Position numbers and translations under genes: made by a program. Below the pieces are notes generated by a model that saw only the letters and a list, made by a program, of their open reading frames with translations, was not told the origin of the DNA and ran no database searches. A stretch of 64,000 nucleotides of DNA, from NCBI RefSeq assembly GCF_019392195.1, contig NZ_JAHXKI010000001.1, positions 1 to 64,000 on the forward strand, given 5' to 3'. The first letter of the stretch is position 1. Each line of letters starts with the position of its first letter. This document shows positions 26,473 to 35,227 of the stretch, in pieces. Origin of the DNA: Marinobacter sp. F4206. Its GTDB lineage: Bacteria; Pseudomonadota; Gammaproteobacteria; Pseudomonadales; Oleiphilaceae.

Positions 26473-27534
26473 ATGCAAACTACACGCATCGCCATTGTTG
26501 GCGCCGGCCTGGCAGGTTTATACGCTGCATATTCACTCGAGAAAAGGGGCATCAAAGACTATGTCCTCCTTGAGGCCAGGGAGATTCTTGGTGGACGGAT
26601 TGCAGGTAATGATGGCTTCGATCTGGGACCCGCCTGGTTCTGGCCTGCATTCCAGGCCGATATGGCGCAACTGGTAGATGAGCTTGAACTAGAAACCTTC
26701 CAGCAATTTGAAACCGGCGACATGCTTCTGGAGCGTTCACCGAATCAGCCGCCTGAGAGAACACGTGGGTACGTCAATTCTCCACCATCCATGCGAATCG
26801 CCGGCGGCATGTATTCGCTCATTGATGCGTTATACCGGCGGATTGATTCAGCCCGAGTAGTGACGGGCCAGGCGGTTCGTCACCTTCGCCTTTCAGAACC
26901 ACGTGTTGAGCTAGTGAGCGAAAATGCGAATGGAGAGACCTTTAGCCACTTTGCAGAACATGTGCTGTTGGCCATGCCGCCCCGATTAGTTGAGTCTCAG
27001 CTTACGTTCTCGCCCGCCTTGCCGAACGAGCTAGCAAGAAATTGGCGGGAGACCGATACCTGGATGGCCCCCCATGCAAAATATATTGCCGTGTTCGATC
27101 GGCCTTTCTGGCGAGATCAAGGGTTATCGGGCGAGGCTCGGAGTGCTGTTGGGCCAATGGTTGAGATCCACGATGCCTCTACTCTAGAGGGGAAGGCGGC
27201 CTTATTTGGTTTCCTGGGTGTGCCTGCTGACGTGCGCCGTCGTGTTTCTGAGGAAGAGATTATTACCGCTTGCCGCAAACAGTTCGTGCGACTGTTTGGT
27301 TCGCAAGCGGAGAATCCGGAGGCAGAATTTATAAAGGACTGGGCCAAAGAGATTTACACCGCCACCGACACGGATCAAAGATCCTCTGGCGATCACCCTA
27401 TGCCTGCCTTGTCGCCGAACTCAGGTGCATGGGCTAACCGAGTAACCGGAATTGGCAGTGAGTGGTCACGTGAGTTTACGGGGTATCTGGCCGGCGCTAT
27501 TGATGCGGTAAATCGCGGTTTAGAATCTTTTTAA
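26473..27534 (+). CDS. FAD-dependent amine-oxidase-like oxidoreductase
   Basis: A 353-residue flavoprotein. The N-terminal Rossmann motif 'IAIVGAGLAGLYAAYSLE' (residues 6-23) is followed by 'LEAREILGGRIAG', the flavin-containing amine oxidase signature. A C-terminal 'GSEWSREFTGYLAGAIDAVNRG' completes the FAD site. Substrate and role are unknown; relatives include putrescine and monoamine oxidases and carotenoid desaturase-like enzymes. It is shorter than typical monoamine oxidases (about 450). GGGAAG lies 8 bases before the ATG. The 26290-26472 gap upstream contains no evident gene. Confidence 0.82.
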   Translation: MQTTRIAIVGAGLAGLYAAYSLEKRGIKDYVLLEAREILGGRIAGNDGFDLGPAWFWPAFQADMAQLVDELELETFQQFETGDMLLERSPNQPPERTRGYVNSPPSMRIAGGMYSLIDALYRRIDSARVVTGQAVRHLRLSEPRVELVSENANGETFSHFAEHVLLAMPPRLVESQLTFSPALPNELARNWRETDTWMAPHAKYIAVFDRPFWRDQGLSGEARSAVGPMVEIHDASTLEGKAALFGFLGVPADVRRRVSEEEIITACRKQFVRLFGSQAENPEAEFIKDWAKEIYTATDTDQRSSGDHPMPALSPNSGAWANRVTGIGSEWSREFTGYLAGAIDAVNRGLESF

Positions 27535-27593
27535 CAGTGCCAGCGCCCGTTGGCCAGATGAAAACAAAAAACTCAAACCATCAGGATGATGCC

Positions 27594-28928
27594 ATGCACC
27601 AATCGCCCCTCGCCGAACCTCTGAAACTCCCCTGCGGAGCAGTCCTGCCGAACCGACTTGCCAAGGCTGCCATGACCGAAGGGCTGGCAGACGATCAGCT
27701 CCACGCCACCCACCACCATGAAACCCTTTATCGACGTTGGTCCGATGGCGGGGCGGGGCTGCTGATTACCGGCAACGTGATGATTGATCACCGGGTGCTG
27801 GAGCGGCCGGGTAACGTGGCGATTGATCCGGCACCGGCTGAAGGCGAGCCGGAGGGTATGTCGCAATTGCGTGCCTGGGCCGAAGCAGGCACGCGCAACG
27901 GCAACCATTTGTGGATGCAGATTTCCCATGCCGGTCGCCAGTCGCCGCGTTACGTTACCACGCGCCCAATGGGACCGTCGGAAGTCCAGCTATCGCTGAT
28001 GGGCAACTATGCCCGCCCACGGGCGCTTACGGAGCCGGAGATTCTCGATTTTATCGAGCGTTTTGCCAACGTGGCCCGGATCGCCAAGGAGGCGGGCTTC
28101 ACCGGTGTTCAGGTGCACGGGGCTCATGGGTATTTGTTGTCCTCTTTTCTGTCGCCGGTCACCAATCAGCGCACCGATCGCTGGGGTGGATCACTGGAGA
28201 ATCGCGCCCGTTTTCTGCTTGAGGTGGTCCGCGCGACTCGCGAAGCTGTGGGGCCGGAGTTTCCGGTGGCGGTAAAGCTGAATTCTGATGATTTCCGCAA
28301 GGGCGGTTTTTCGCTCGATGAGTCTGTGAACGTGGTGCGCTGGCTCAATGAGGAGGGTATTGATCTGCTGGAGGTGTCTGGCGGCACCTACGAACAGCCG
28401 CGGCTGCTCGGGTACAGTGGTGATGCCGACACGGCGAGCGATGGGCCGGCCGTGCGGGAAAGCACTCGCAAACGGGAGGCATACTTCCTTGATTACGCCC
28501 AGACGATTCGCGAGTTTTGCGATTGCCCGCTGATGGTCACGGGTGGATTCCGGACGCGCGCGTTTATGGAAGAGGCCGTGGCTAATGGCGAAACCGAGGT
28601 GATTGGCCTTGGCCGGCCGCTCTGCACGGATCCGGATACACCGAAGGATCTGCTTGAGGGGCGCATCGAGAAGACGGTTTGCCATGAGGATCACGTCAAG
28701 CTTGCTCAACGAGGGTTTTTCTCGCCGGCCAGTCCGCTGATGCCGCTTAAAGTCATTAACGTGTTGGGCGGCCAGGCCTGGTACTACCAGCAGATTTTCC
28801 GGCTGGCGGATGGCGTGGAGGCTGATCCGGAACTGGGCATTTTCAAGGCCATTGGGGCTTACTTGAAGGATGAAATGGGCCAGGCCCGGCGGGTGAAGAA
28901 GGCCCGCCGCCAGCACGGCGGGACCTGA
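27594..28928 (+). CDS. NADH:flavin oxidoreductase (old yellow enzyme family)
   Basis: The product of about 444 residues is a TIM-barrel FMN enzyme. Family marks are 'LPNRLAKAAMTEGLAD' (about 19-34), 'WMQISHAGRQSP' (about 106-117), 'GVQVHGAHGYLLSSFLSPVTNQRTD' in family form (about 170-195, with the His/His substrate pair H-G-A-H), 'RWGGSLENRARFLLEVV', and the FMN phosphate site 'VTGGFRTR' and 'IGLGRPLCTDP'. It reduces activated double bonds or similar with NAD(P)H. ATG 27594 begins the conserved part; ATG 27558 is an alternative. It follows the amine-oxidase-like gene in the same direction and could share its transcript. Confidence 0.9.
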   Translation: MHQSPLAEPLKLPCGAVLPNRLAKAAMTEGLADDQLHATHHHETLYRRWSDGGAGLLITGNVMIDHRVLERPGNVAIDPAPAEGEPEGMSQLRAWAEAGTRNGNHLWMQISHAGRQSPRYVTTRPMGPSEVQLSLMGNYARPRALTEPEILDFIERFANVARIAKEAGFTGVQVHGAHGYLLSSFLSPVTNQRTDRWGGSLENRARFLLEVVRATREAVGPEFPVAVKLNSDDFRKGGFSLDESVNVVRWLNEEGIDLLEVSGGTYEQPRLLGYSGDADTASDGPAVRESTRKREAYFLDYAQTIREFCDCPLMVTGGFRTRAFMEEAVANGETEVIGLGRPLCTDPDTPKDLLEGRIEKTVCHEDHVKLAQRGFFSPASPLMPLKVINVLGGQAWYYQQIFRLADGVEADPELGIFKAIGAYLKDEMGQARRVKKARRQHGGT

Positions 28929-28934
28929 GCACTT

Positions 28935-29981
28935 TTACAACGAGACAACGGCGCCGTTCGATTCCGCTGATTCGAACAGCGCCGACATCACCCGATGGCA
29001 GGCCAAACTGCGCCTGGGCCATTGATCGTCCAACTCGCCAGTCAGAATGATGTTTGAGAATCGCTCAACCAGCTTCACGACGTGGTCACAGGGTTCTACC
29101 TCTTGCTCTGTGTCTTTTCCATCGGCATCCCCGACGATGTAGCGTGAGCTGCCGGTGAAACGTTCACCGTAGGCCGCAAAATTCCCGCTTCTACCTTGAC
29201 CACCCACCAGGTCGTCGATGCGTATCAGGCCGGCGTCGCCAACCGTTTCTACCTGCGAACGGTGCGCGAGTTCGCAGCCTGCATCAAAGGTTGCCATTCG
29301 GCCATCAGAGAACCAGAGGGTGCCGCCACAGGCGACGATGGTGTCGATGGAGTTCTTGGAGACGAAGGTCATCTGGACGCGTTCGGGCAATTCGTAACCG
29401 AAGCTCCATAGGGTGGCACTGATCGGATACCAGCCCTGGTCACCAAAGCAGCCCATGGGTTCGCGAGACTTGTCGGTTCGGCCATTGCCGCCTTCGTACC
29501 ATTCCTTGGAAGGCGCCTTGAAGGTGAAGGCACTGGTTACTCGCCGTACATTGCCGATGTCGCCGTTGGCAATTCGCTTCTCAATGTCTTGCGTCCGCGT
29601 GCTGTGCAGCCACATGGTTCCGTCCATGAACTGCACGCCGTTTTCTTTGCAGACGTCGATGGCCTCTTCAATGCCGTCGGCAAGGGGTTTCTCGGCGTAC
29701 ACATGCTTGCCGGCGCGGGCGGCCTTCTTGATCCATTCGTTGCGAAGGGCGGTGGGGACCGGGATGTAAACGGCGTCGATGCTGTCATCCGCCAAAAGTT
29801 CATCGTAGGAGCCGAACGCCTGCGGTACATCGTGCTCGTCTGCCCAGGCTTTTGCCCGATCCAGGGTGCGGCTGGCGACCGCAACAACGTCGGCATTTTC
29901 CGCGTCGTGCATGCCGGCCACGACCTTGGTGGCAATTTCGGCGGTGCCTATGATGCCCCACCGGACTTTGCGATTTTCCAT
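28935..29981 (-). CDS. Gfo/Idh/MocA family oxidoreductase
   Basis: A 348-residue NAD(P)-dependent dehydrogenase. The N-terminal Rossmann fold has 'RWGIIGTAEIATKVVAGM' (about 6-23), and 'YAEKPLADGIEEAIDVC' (about 95) carries the conserved EKP motif of the family. The C-terminal half is the mixed beta-sheet substrate domain. Substrates of the family are sugars, inositols, or trans-dihydrodiols. The ATG at 29981 is preceded by AAGGAGA. It is the last gene of a three-gene minus-strand operon, 44 bases after the SDR gene. Confidence 0.9.
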   Translation of the reverse strand: MENRKVRWGIIGTAEIATKVVAGMHDAENADVVAVASRTLDRAKAWADEHDVPQAFGSYDELLADDSIDAVYIPVPTALRNEWIKKAARAGKHVYAEKPLADGIEEAIDVCKENGVQFMDGTMWLHSTRTQDIEKRIANGDIGNVRRVTSAFTFKAPSKEWYEGGNGRTDKSREPMGCFGDQGWYPISATLWSFGYELPERVQMTFVSKNSIDTIVACGGTLWFSDGRMATFDAGCELAHRSQVETVGDAGLIRIDDLVGGQGRSGNFAAYGERFTGSSRYIVGDADGKDTEQEVEPCDHVVKLVERFSNIILTGELDDQWPRRSLACHRVMSALFESAESNGAVVSL

Positions 29982-30025
29982 GTTGGGTCTCCTTGAACAG
30001 GGTTGGCTTTGGGTGTGTGGTAACA

Positions 30026-30844
30026 CTAGCCGAACAGAATGCGCTGGATCGACCGGGGAAAAAACCGGGTGATGAATTCGGCAGCGTAGGTCTGGGGTGT
30101 AACCAGATATCGAGGCTTGGGCCGTTTCGCTTCTGCAGCTCTGTAGATCTTTTGGGCAACATCCGACGCACTGGCGGTAAACGGCTTGATGCTGGCGCCT
30201 GGCGCGAGCGCGGCTTCCATGGCTTCGTACTTTTCCCGGTGCACTGCGCTGGCTCGCCCAAGCACGGGCTGTAACGCGGCCAGGGCATGTTCCCTGAACC
30301 GGGTTTTCACGGGCCCCGGGAGCACCAGGGAAACGCTTTCCAGGCTTTTGCTGCCCTGTTCATCAAACCAGAAGCTCTCATGAGCCGTGTTCATTGCGGA
30401 TTTGGCGGCACAGTAGGCGCCTTTCATTTTCTGGGGCACGATGGAGAGAACGGAGCTTACGGCGATGACTCGGAAGGGTACTCCGCGTTGTTCACAGAGT
30501 CGAAGGCAGACAGCAGCCAGCTTGATGGGGCCGAATACGTGGGTGCTGAACTGCTTTTGCCACATGGATTCGGAGAGGTCGCGAAGCGCGCCGAATTGCC
30601 CGTAACCTGAGTTGTTAACCAGAATAACCCGCTCCGCCATTGCGATTTCAGCCTCCAGCGCATCGGCCAGGCCCTCAATCTGGTCAAAGGATTCCAGATC
30701 CAGCGCCAGCTCCAGATCTGCGGACTCGACGCCGCTGGGCTGCCGGGAAACGGCAATCACCCGGTAGCCGTTGCGGGCAAAGAGGGCGCAGGCTTCATGG
30801 CCAATGCCGGCGCTTGCACCCGTTATGAGGGCGAGTTTGGTCAT
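30026..30844 (-). CDS. Short-chain dehydrogenase/reductase
   Basis: A 272-residue classical-type SDR. The NAD(P)-binding motif is 'LITGASAGIGHEACALF' (about 6-22), 'LVNNSGYGQFG' (about 82) is the NNxG structural motif, and 'AYCAAKSAMNTAHES' (about 146-160) has the catalytic Tyr and Lys. The substrate is unknown; the C-terminal extension ending in 'FFPRSIQRILFG' is hydrophobic and similar to SDRs acting on lipids or steroids. The ATG at 30844 follows GGAGG and overlaps the stop of the CIA30 gene (ATGA). Confidence 0.9.
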   Translation of the reverse strand: MTKLALITGASAGIGHEACALFARNGYRVIAVSRQPSGVESADLELALDLESFDQIEGLADALEAEIAMAERVILVNNSGYGQFGALRDLSESMWQKQFSTHVFGPIKLAAVCLRLCEQRGVPFRVIAVSSVLSIVPQKMKGAYCAAKSAMNTAHESFWFDEQGSKSLESVSLVLPGPVKTRFREHALAALQPVLGRASAVHREKYEAMEAALAPGASIKPFTASASDVAQKIYRAAEAKRPKPRYLVTPQTYAAEFITRFFPRSIQRILFG

Positions 30845-31371
30845 CGGAACAACCTCCAATCCCGCATTTGCAGCTGAAATTCACCCACCTGTCGCCCGGA
30901 AACGAAAAGGCTCACTGAAGCCAGATGCGAAAGATTCAGGGCTGCCTCATCGGTCAATGTTTTGCCGCGCCAGGTCGGTATGAACCCACTGAAGGGAAGA
31001 CGGATGCGACTCCACTCTTCCGTTCCCGGTGTGAATGCATGCTGGTAAACAATGCTCCGCCGGTTGGTGCTATTTCGAAGGCCGATCTTGTAGGTTTTAC
31101 CGTCGCCCTTTGCCAGCAATTCAATGCCTGTCCATTGGGTGGCATCGATGGGTTCAGGCATGTCTGCTTTGACAGAGGCAAAGCCGCCGCCGTTATCCAA
31201 TCGCACGGTTCCGTGAAAGAGGCCGACGCCTTCCGCAGAGTGAACCAGCGCTCCGTCTGATTGCCCGCCCATTACCTGGTCACCCAGGGAGTTCCATTCC
31301 AATCGCTCTTCCTGAGTATCGAACGCAACCAGGGTAGGGGTGCCGCGGCTGTTTCTGTGCGTGTCTTTCAT
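30841..31371 (-). CDS. CIA30 family protein (NDUFAF1-like)
   Basis: A 176-residue beta-sandwich protein of the CIA30 family: 'WNSLGDQVMGGQSDGALVH' (about 26-44) is the family's most characteristic motif. 'GGGFASVKADMPEPID', 'GIELLAKGDGKTYKIGLRN' and 'PTWRGKTL' follow in order. The eukaryotic member assists complex I assembly; the bacterial ones have no settled role and resemble carbohydrate-binding modules. It is the first gene of the CIA30-SDR-Gfo/Idh operon and is divergent from the Wadjet genes, with about 140 bases between the starts. Confidence 0.85.
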   Translation of the reverse strand: MKDTHRNSRGTPTLVAFDTQEERLEWNSLGDQVMGGQSDGALVHSAEGVGLFHGTVRLDNGGGFASVKADMPEPIDATQWTGIELLAKGDGKTYKIGLRNSTNRRSIVYQHAFTPGTEEWSRIRLPFSGFIPTWRGKTLTDEAALNLSHLASVSLFVSGRQVGEFQLQMRDWRLFR

Positions 31372-31512
31372 TGGCTTTCCTTTACCCGCTTTTCAGAGAT
31401 TCCGGGTACCAGTCTGGATGAAAAGTCCCCGATACAGTGGGTGCCTGATAGCGTTACACTAATCCTCAAATCTACGTTCATATACTGTGTTCAGAGTGAC
31501 TGTGGTGAGCTG

Positions 31513-32295
31513 TTGAACGACTATCTCGACAAAATCCTCCGTGGCCAGCCCATTAACTATGAAGCTTTCCTGAAGAAACTTCCGGATTCGTTTCGGCGCC
31601 GGCATAGGGAATTGTTTGCGGCGGAAAAGGTAAAAACCAACCGTTGGCTTGTCACGATTCTGGATGAGAGCGCTTTCGCTGAGCTGCAAGATGTGGCGAA
31701 GGCGACGGTAAGTCGGGTGGACGCCGCGAAAAAGGGTAACTCTCATCGGCATGGCACCGAGGTCAGTTTTCTTCTCGTTTACCATCAGGGGTTGGCGTCC
31801 AGCCGACCGGACGTAGTCGTTATCGGGGCGGAATCCGTGGATATGGGTTTTCGCCGGGCCCGGTCGGTGTTGGTGGTGGAGAACGAGCGGAATTTCTACG
31901 AGCATTCGCAGATGCTCGGCTTTGCCAGTGAAACACTGGGCAAGTCCTTGGAACTCGTGGAGTGTGATGTGGTGTTGGGTGGTGGAAACCGGGTTACCCG
32001 GGGCGCGATTCTTGAGTGGTTGCAGGGCTATGAAGAAGTATTCTGCGCATTCGATTATGATGCCGGTGGTCTGCAAATGTTCTCGACGATAGTGGCCTCG
32101 CTTGGTGAAAAAGCCACGTTTCTTCAGCCGGCCGACTGGCAACCGTGTCTGGACCGGTTCCGCAATATCCCGGACACCACCGAACGGTTTACAAGAGCGA
32201 TATCGTTGGCGGAGGGGCTTGGCTTTGTGGCCCTGGCAGAAGCCTTCCGGGCAACCGGCAAATTCATGGAACAGGAGATGATTCTGGATGAGTGA
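31513..32295 (+). CDS. jetD: Wadjet JetD/MksG-like TOPRIM nuclease subunit (short form)
   Basis: The conserved part gives about 260 residues. The C-terminal TOPRIM domain has the catalytic Glu in 'VLVVENERNFYE' (about Glu123) and the DxD metal site in 'CAFDYDAGGLQMF' (Asp181, Asp183), as in DUF2220/JetD proteins that cut closed circular plasmid DNA. Typical JetD is about 380-400 residues with an N-terminal DUF3322 arm; here that arm is short. The start is uncertain: the open frame extends back to 31261, but that part lies over the divergent CIA30 gene and looks noncoding. TTG 31513 (before NDYLDKILRGQP) is my choice and GTG 31441 is an alternative. The stop overlaps the jetC start by eight bases. 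Confidence 0.75.
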   Translation: MNDYLDKILRGQPINYEAFLKKLPDSFRRRHRELFAAEKVKTNRWLVTILDESAFAELQDVAKATVSRVDAAKKGNSHRHGTEVSFLLVYHQGLASSRPDVVVIGAESVDMGFRRARSVLVVENERNFYEHSQMLGFASETLGKSLELVECDVVLGGGNRVTRGAILEWLQGYEEVFCAFDYDAGGLQMFSTIVASLGEKATFLQPADWQPCLDRFRNIPDTTERFTRAISLAEGLGFVALAEAFRATGKFMEQEMILDE

Positions 32296-35227
32296 CTCCC
32301 AGGGGAGCCCAAGCAATTTCACCTTTGGCATTCGCCGCCTGGTATTGGTGGATTCCGCCGGCTTCTGTTACGTGGAAATTCCGGTGGATAACCATGGCCT
32401 CATTCTCGGCCCGGGGAACCTTGGCAAATCCAGCCTGCTCAATTCCCTGCGGCTGTTTCTGCTGCCGGAAAACAATTTCAAGAACAGCCGCAAGAAATTC
32501 GCCTTCCGCAATGCCAGCGCCGGCAGCTTCTACACCAATGAGGAGAGCTACCAGCATTACTTCCCCAGCCAGTTCAGCTTTCTGATTATGGAAGCGGAAA
32601 ATCCGGCCGGGGTGCATTGCCAGATCCTGTACCGCGACAGCGCCAGCCAGCTCAGTTATGGCCGAGCTTTTGTGCCGGTGGGCTACGATCAGCTGCGGCC
32701 GCTGTTCTGGGATGGCAATGATGAGGACGGCATTGGCCAGGCCGTGCCGGAACTGTCGTTCAGTCGCCTGTCCGAAGCACTGAAAAAGCTCTCCAAAGAA
32801 ACCCGGCTGGTGAATGACCCAGCCAAACTCAAACAGATGCTGTACAGCAGCGAGCTGATGAACGCCGATGCGGTGCGTTATTCCGTGCTGCCTCTGGGTG
32901 AGTCTGATGAACGCCGGGTGCAGTCGCTGCGCACGCTGATCCTGTTGCTGTTTGAGATGAAGGCGGACGATCAGGCCATGTCCAATGCGGTGGCCAGTAT
33001 CATCGAGGCAGACAAGAAATTCGCCGACGATGCCTTTGATTTCAATATCGATGAGTTTCTCAACCGGCACGACCAGTTGAAGCAGCAGCAAACCCAGCTT
33101 ACGAGAATCGAGAAAGAGCGTTCACGGTTTGAAAAGCTCCAGAAGGATTACCAGACCTACCAGACGCTGCTTCGCAGTCAGCATGATTTTGCCGCGTTTC
33201 GCAATGGTGTGAGCCATGCGCTGCAGGACATAGGGGCACGGCGAAAGGCCGCGGTGGAAGCGTTCAATGAACAGAATGAGACGCTGCGCCATGTGCTGCA
33301 GGCTCTGAAAAAGCTGGAGCAGGATGCCAGCGGCCTGAAAGGCGAGATCCGTTCCGCCGATCGGCGTATCAAGCAGGCCGAGCAGAATCAGAAAGATGGC
33401 GACCTGTTGTTGTCCCAGTATGGGGAGATGACCCTTCAGGAAATCGAGGATATCCAGAAGGAAGAGCTTGATAGTAGGAAAGGGCACCTGGCCGCTCTGA
33501 AGAGTGCCGCCCAGGCCGAGATCCGGCTGGAACAGATCCAGAAAAAGAAGCAGGAGCTTGAGCGCAAGCTGGAATCCCTGACGGACAAGGAAAGCAAGCA
33601 ACATTGGCAGTTGCAGAACCAGTTGGACGAAGCCACTGCTGCGCCCCTTCGGGCTGTGGATTCGAAGCTAATGATGGCCAGTCCGGGCCGGGATCTGGAT
33701 GCCGACAGCAAGGCCGCCATTGAGGCTTTCGCCCGGCTGTTCGTGCCCAATGATAAAGGCTTTGACTGGTTCGATACGGAATTCCAGGCACAGCCGGCCC
33801 GACAGACGGACTTCGCCGAGCAGCGCCGGCATATGGAAGGCGAGCTTCATGGCCTGGAAAAGGAGCGGACCGAGCTGGCAGACACCGCCAACCAGGAGCA
33901 TGACCGGCCACGGCTGATCGAGCGGACTGAGAAAGAGATCCGCGCCATCGAAAAGGATCTCGAAACGCTCCAACGCTATCCGGCCGCCGCGACCACCCTG
34001 CGGGATGCCACCGAGGAAAAGCAGGCGGCGGAGGAACAGCTGGCCAGGCTGGACGAGCAGGCTCGGCTGGAGCAGGAGAAGCAGGATGCCGTTCAGCAGA
34101 AGGCCGCCAAAGCCCGGGCCGAGAAAGAGCGTATTGAAGAAAGGGAACGGGAACTGGCGGGCCTCAGCCGAAGTGTGGGCACCGTGGAGCATCGATTCCC
34201 GCATCTGAAAGCCGTGGAAGCGGAACAGCCGTTGGACATCGAACAGGTGTCCGTCGCGGCGTTTGACGATCTGCAAACCCAGCTGGACGACCTGGAGGAG
34301 CGCCGACGTAGCATCCTCGATCACCTTCGTCAGTTCGTGTATCTCGGCATCCATGAAGATACCGAAGGCGAATTGCAGAAAGACGGCCCGGCGTCCTCGG
34401 TTATCCGCGAAACCTTCAAAAGCCTGTCGGACCTGTTCGCCGGCATGGCCGAGCGCTGGAATGTGTTGGAGCAGCAGGTGGGTATCCACAATGAAACCGT
34501 TGCCAGCTATCGGCAGGCCCTGAAATCCAACCACGAGCACATCGCTCGCTTCGAAGCGCAGCTGAACCGCGAACTGGACGGCGTGCGCATCAACGATCTG
34601 GTGGAAATCCGGGTGGATATTCACACCGATCCAAAGTTCCGCAACCTGGTGGAAGAAGCCAACAACATCGACCCGTACGGCAACCAGCTGCAGTCCGATG
34701 CGTTCTACGATCGCTTGCGGGTGTTCGTGGCGGACTTTTTCGGGGAGGGCGGCAGCAAGCGCCTGACCATGGATAAGGTGATCACCGGCATTTCCTACCG
34801 CACTCGGAAGGAAAACGCCACGAGCCTGGATAAGAAGGGCCAGTCCACCTCCACCACGGCCCTGATCAATCTGGAACTGGTGTATCGGCTGTTGAAACGC
34901 GTGTTGTACCCGGGTGTGCAGCTGTCTTTCCCCATGGTTCTGGACGAGCTGGCCAGTGTGGACATCAGCCAGATGCCGTCACTGCTTGAGCGTCTCCGCA
35001 AGCAAGGCTTCAACCTGTTCTCGGCGGCCACCCACAGTGCCAGCGCGGAAGTGATCTACCTGATTGGCCGGCACCTGGAAGTGGGGCAGATGCGCACCGC
35101 ACGGCCCTACAGCCCGCAGCGAACTCTGGTGTTCTGGGGTGGTGCCGAAGGCTTCACTAACGGCGAGGCCATGAGCCACTGGGCCGACCAGACCCAGGTC
35201 AGCTTGATGGAGCCGGTGGATGAGTAA
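32288..35227 (+). CDS. jetC: Wadjet JetC/MksB-like SMC ATPase
   Basis: A 979-residue condensin-like motor. The N-terminal head has Walker A 'GPGNLGKSS' (about 41-49). Long coiled coils (about 260-370, 380-470 and 520-640) are split by a hinge-like segment. The C-terminal head has the signature 'STSTTALINLEL' (about 852) and Walker B 'FPMVLDELASVD' (about 880-891). Length and motifs fit MksB/JetC, which extrudes DNA loops and presents small circular plasmids to JetD for cleavage. It overlaps jetD and jetA by eight bases each, so all four subunits are translationally coupled. Confidence 0.9.
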   Translation: MSDSQGSPSNFTFGIRRLVLVDSAGFCYVEIPVDNHGLILGPGNLGKSSLLNSLRLFLLPENNFKNSRKKFAFRNASAGSFYTNEESYQHYFPSQFSFLIMEAENPAGVHCQILYRDSASQLSYGRAFVPVGYDQLRPLFWDGNDEDGIGQAVPELSFSRLSEALKKLSKETRLVNDPAKLKQMLYSSELMNADAVRYSVLPLGESDERRVQSLRTLILLLFEMKADDQAMSNAVASIIEADKKFADDAFDFNIDEFLNRHDQLKQQQTQLTRIEKERSRFEKLQKDYQTYQTLLRSQHDFAAFRNGVSHALQDIGARRKAAVEAFNEQNETLRHVLQALKKLEQDASGLKGEIRSADRRIKQAEQNQKDGDLLLSQYGEMTLQEIEDIQKEELDSRKGHLAALKSAAQAEIRLEQIQKKKQELERKLESLTDKESKQHWQLQNQLDEATAAPLRAVDSKLMMASPGRDLDADSKAAIEAFARLFVPNDKGFDWFDTEFQAQPARQTDFAEQRRHMEGELHGLEKERTELADTANQEHDRPRLIERTEKEIRAIEKDLETLQRYPAAATTLRDATEEKQAAEEQLARLDEQARLEQEKQDAVQQKAAKARAEKERIEERERELAGLSRSVGTVEHRFPHLKAVEAEQPLDIEQVSVAAFDDLQTQLDDLEERRRSILDHLRQFVYLGIHEDTEGELQKDGPASSVIRETFKSLSDLFAGMAERWNVLEQQVGIHNETVASYRQALKSNHEHIARFEAQLNRELDGVRINDLVEIRVDIHTDPKFRNLVEEANNIDPYGNQLQSDAFYDRLRVFVADFFGEGGSKRLTMDKVITGISYRTRKENATSLDKKGQSTSTTALINLELVYRLLKRVLYPGVQLSFPMVLDELASVDISQMPSLLERLRKQGFNLFSAATHSASAEVIYLIGRHLEVGQMRTARPYSPQRTLVFWGGAEGFTNGEAMSHWADQTQVSLMEPVDE

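Noticed and set aside
32264..34624. Minus-strand frames opposite jetC
   Set aside because: Antisense shadows of a coiled-coil gene; no start signals or family motifs.
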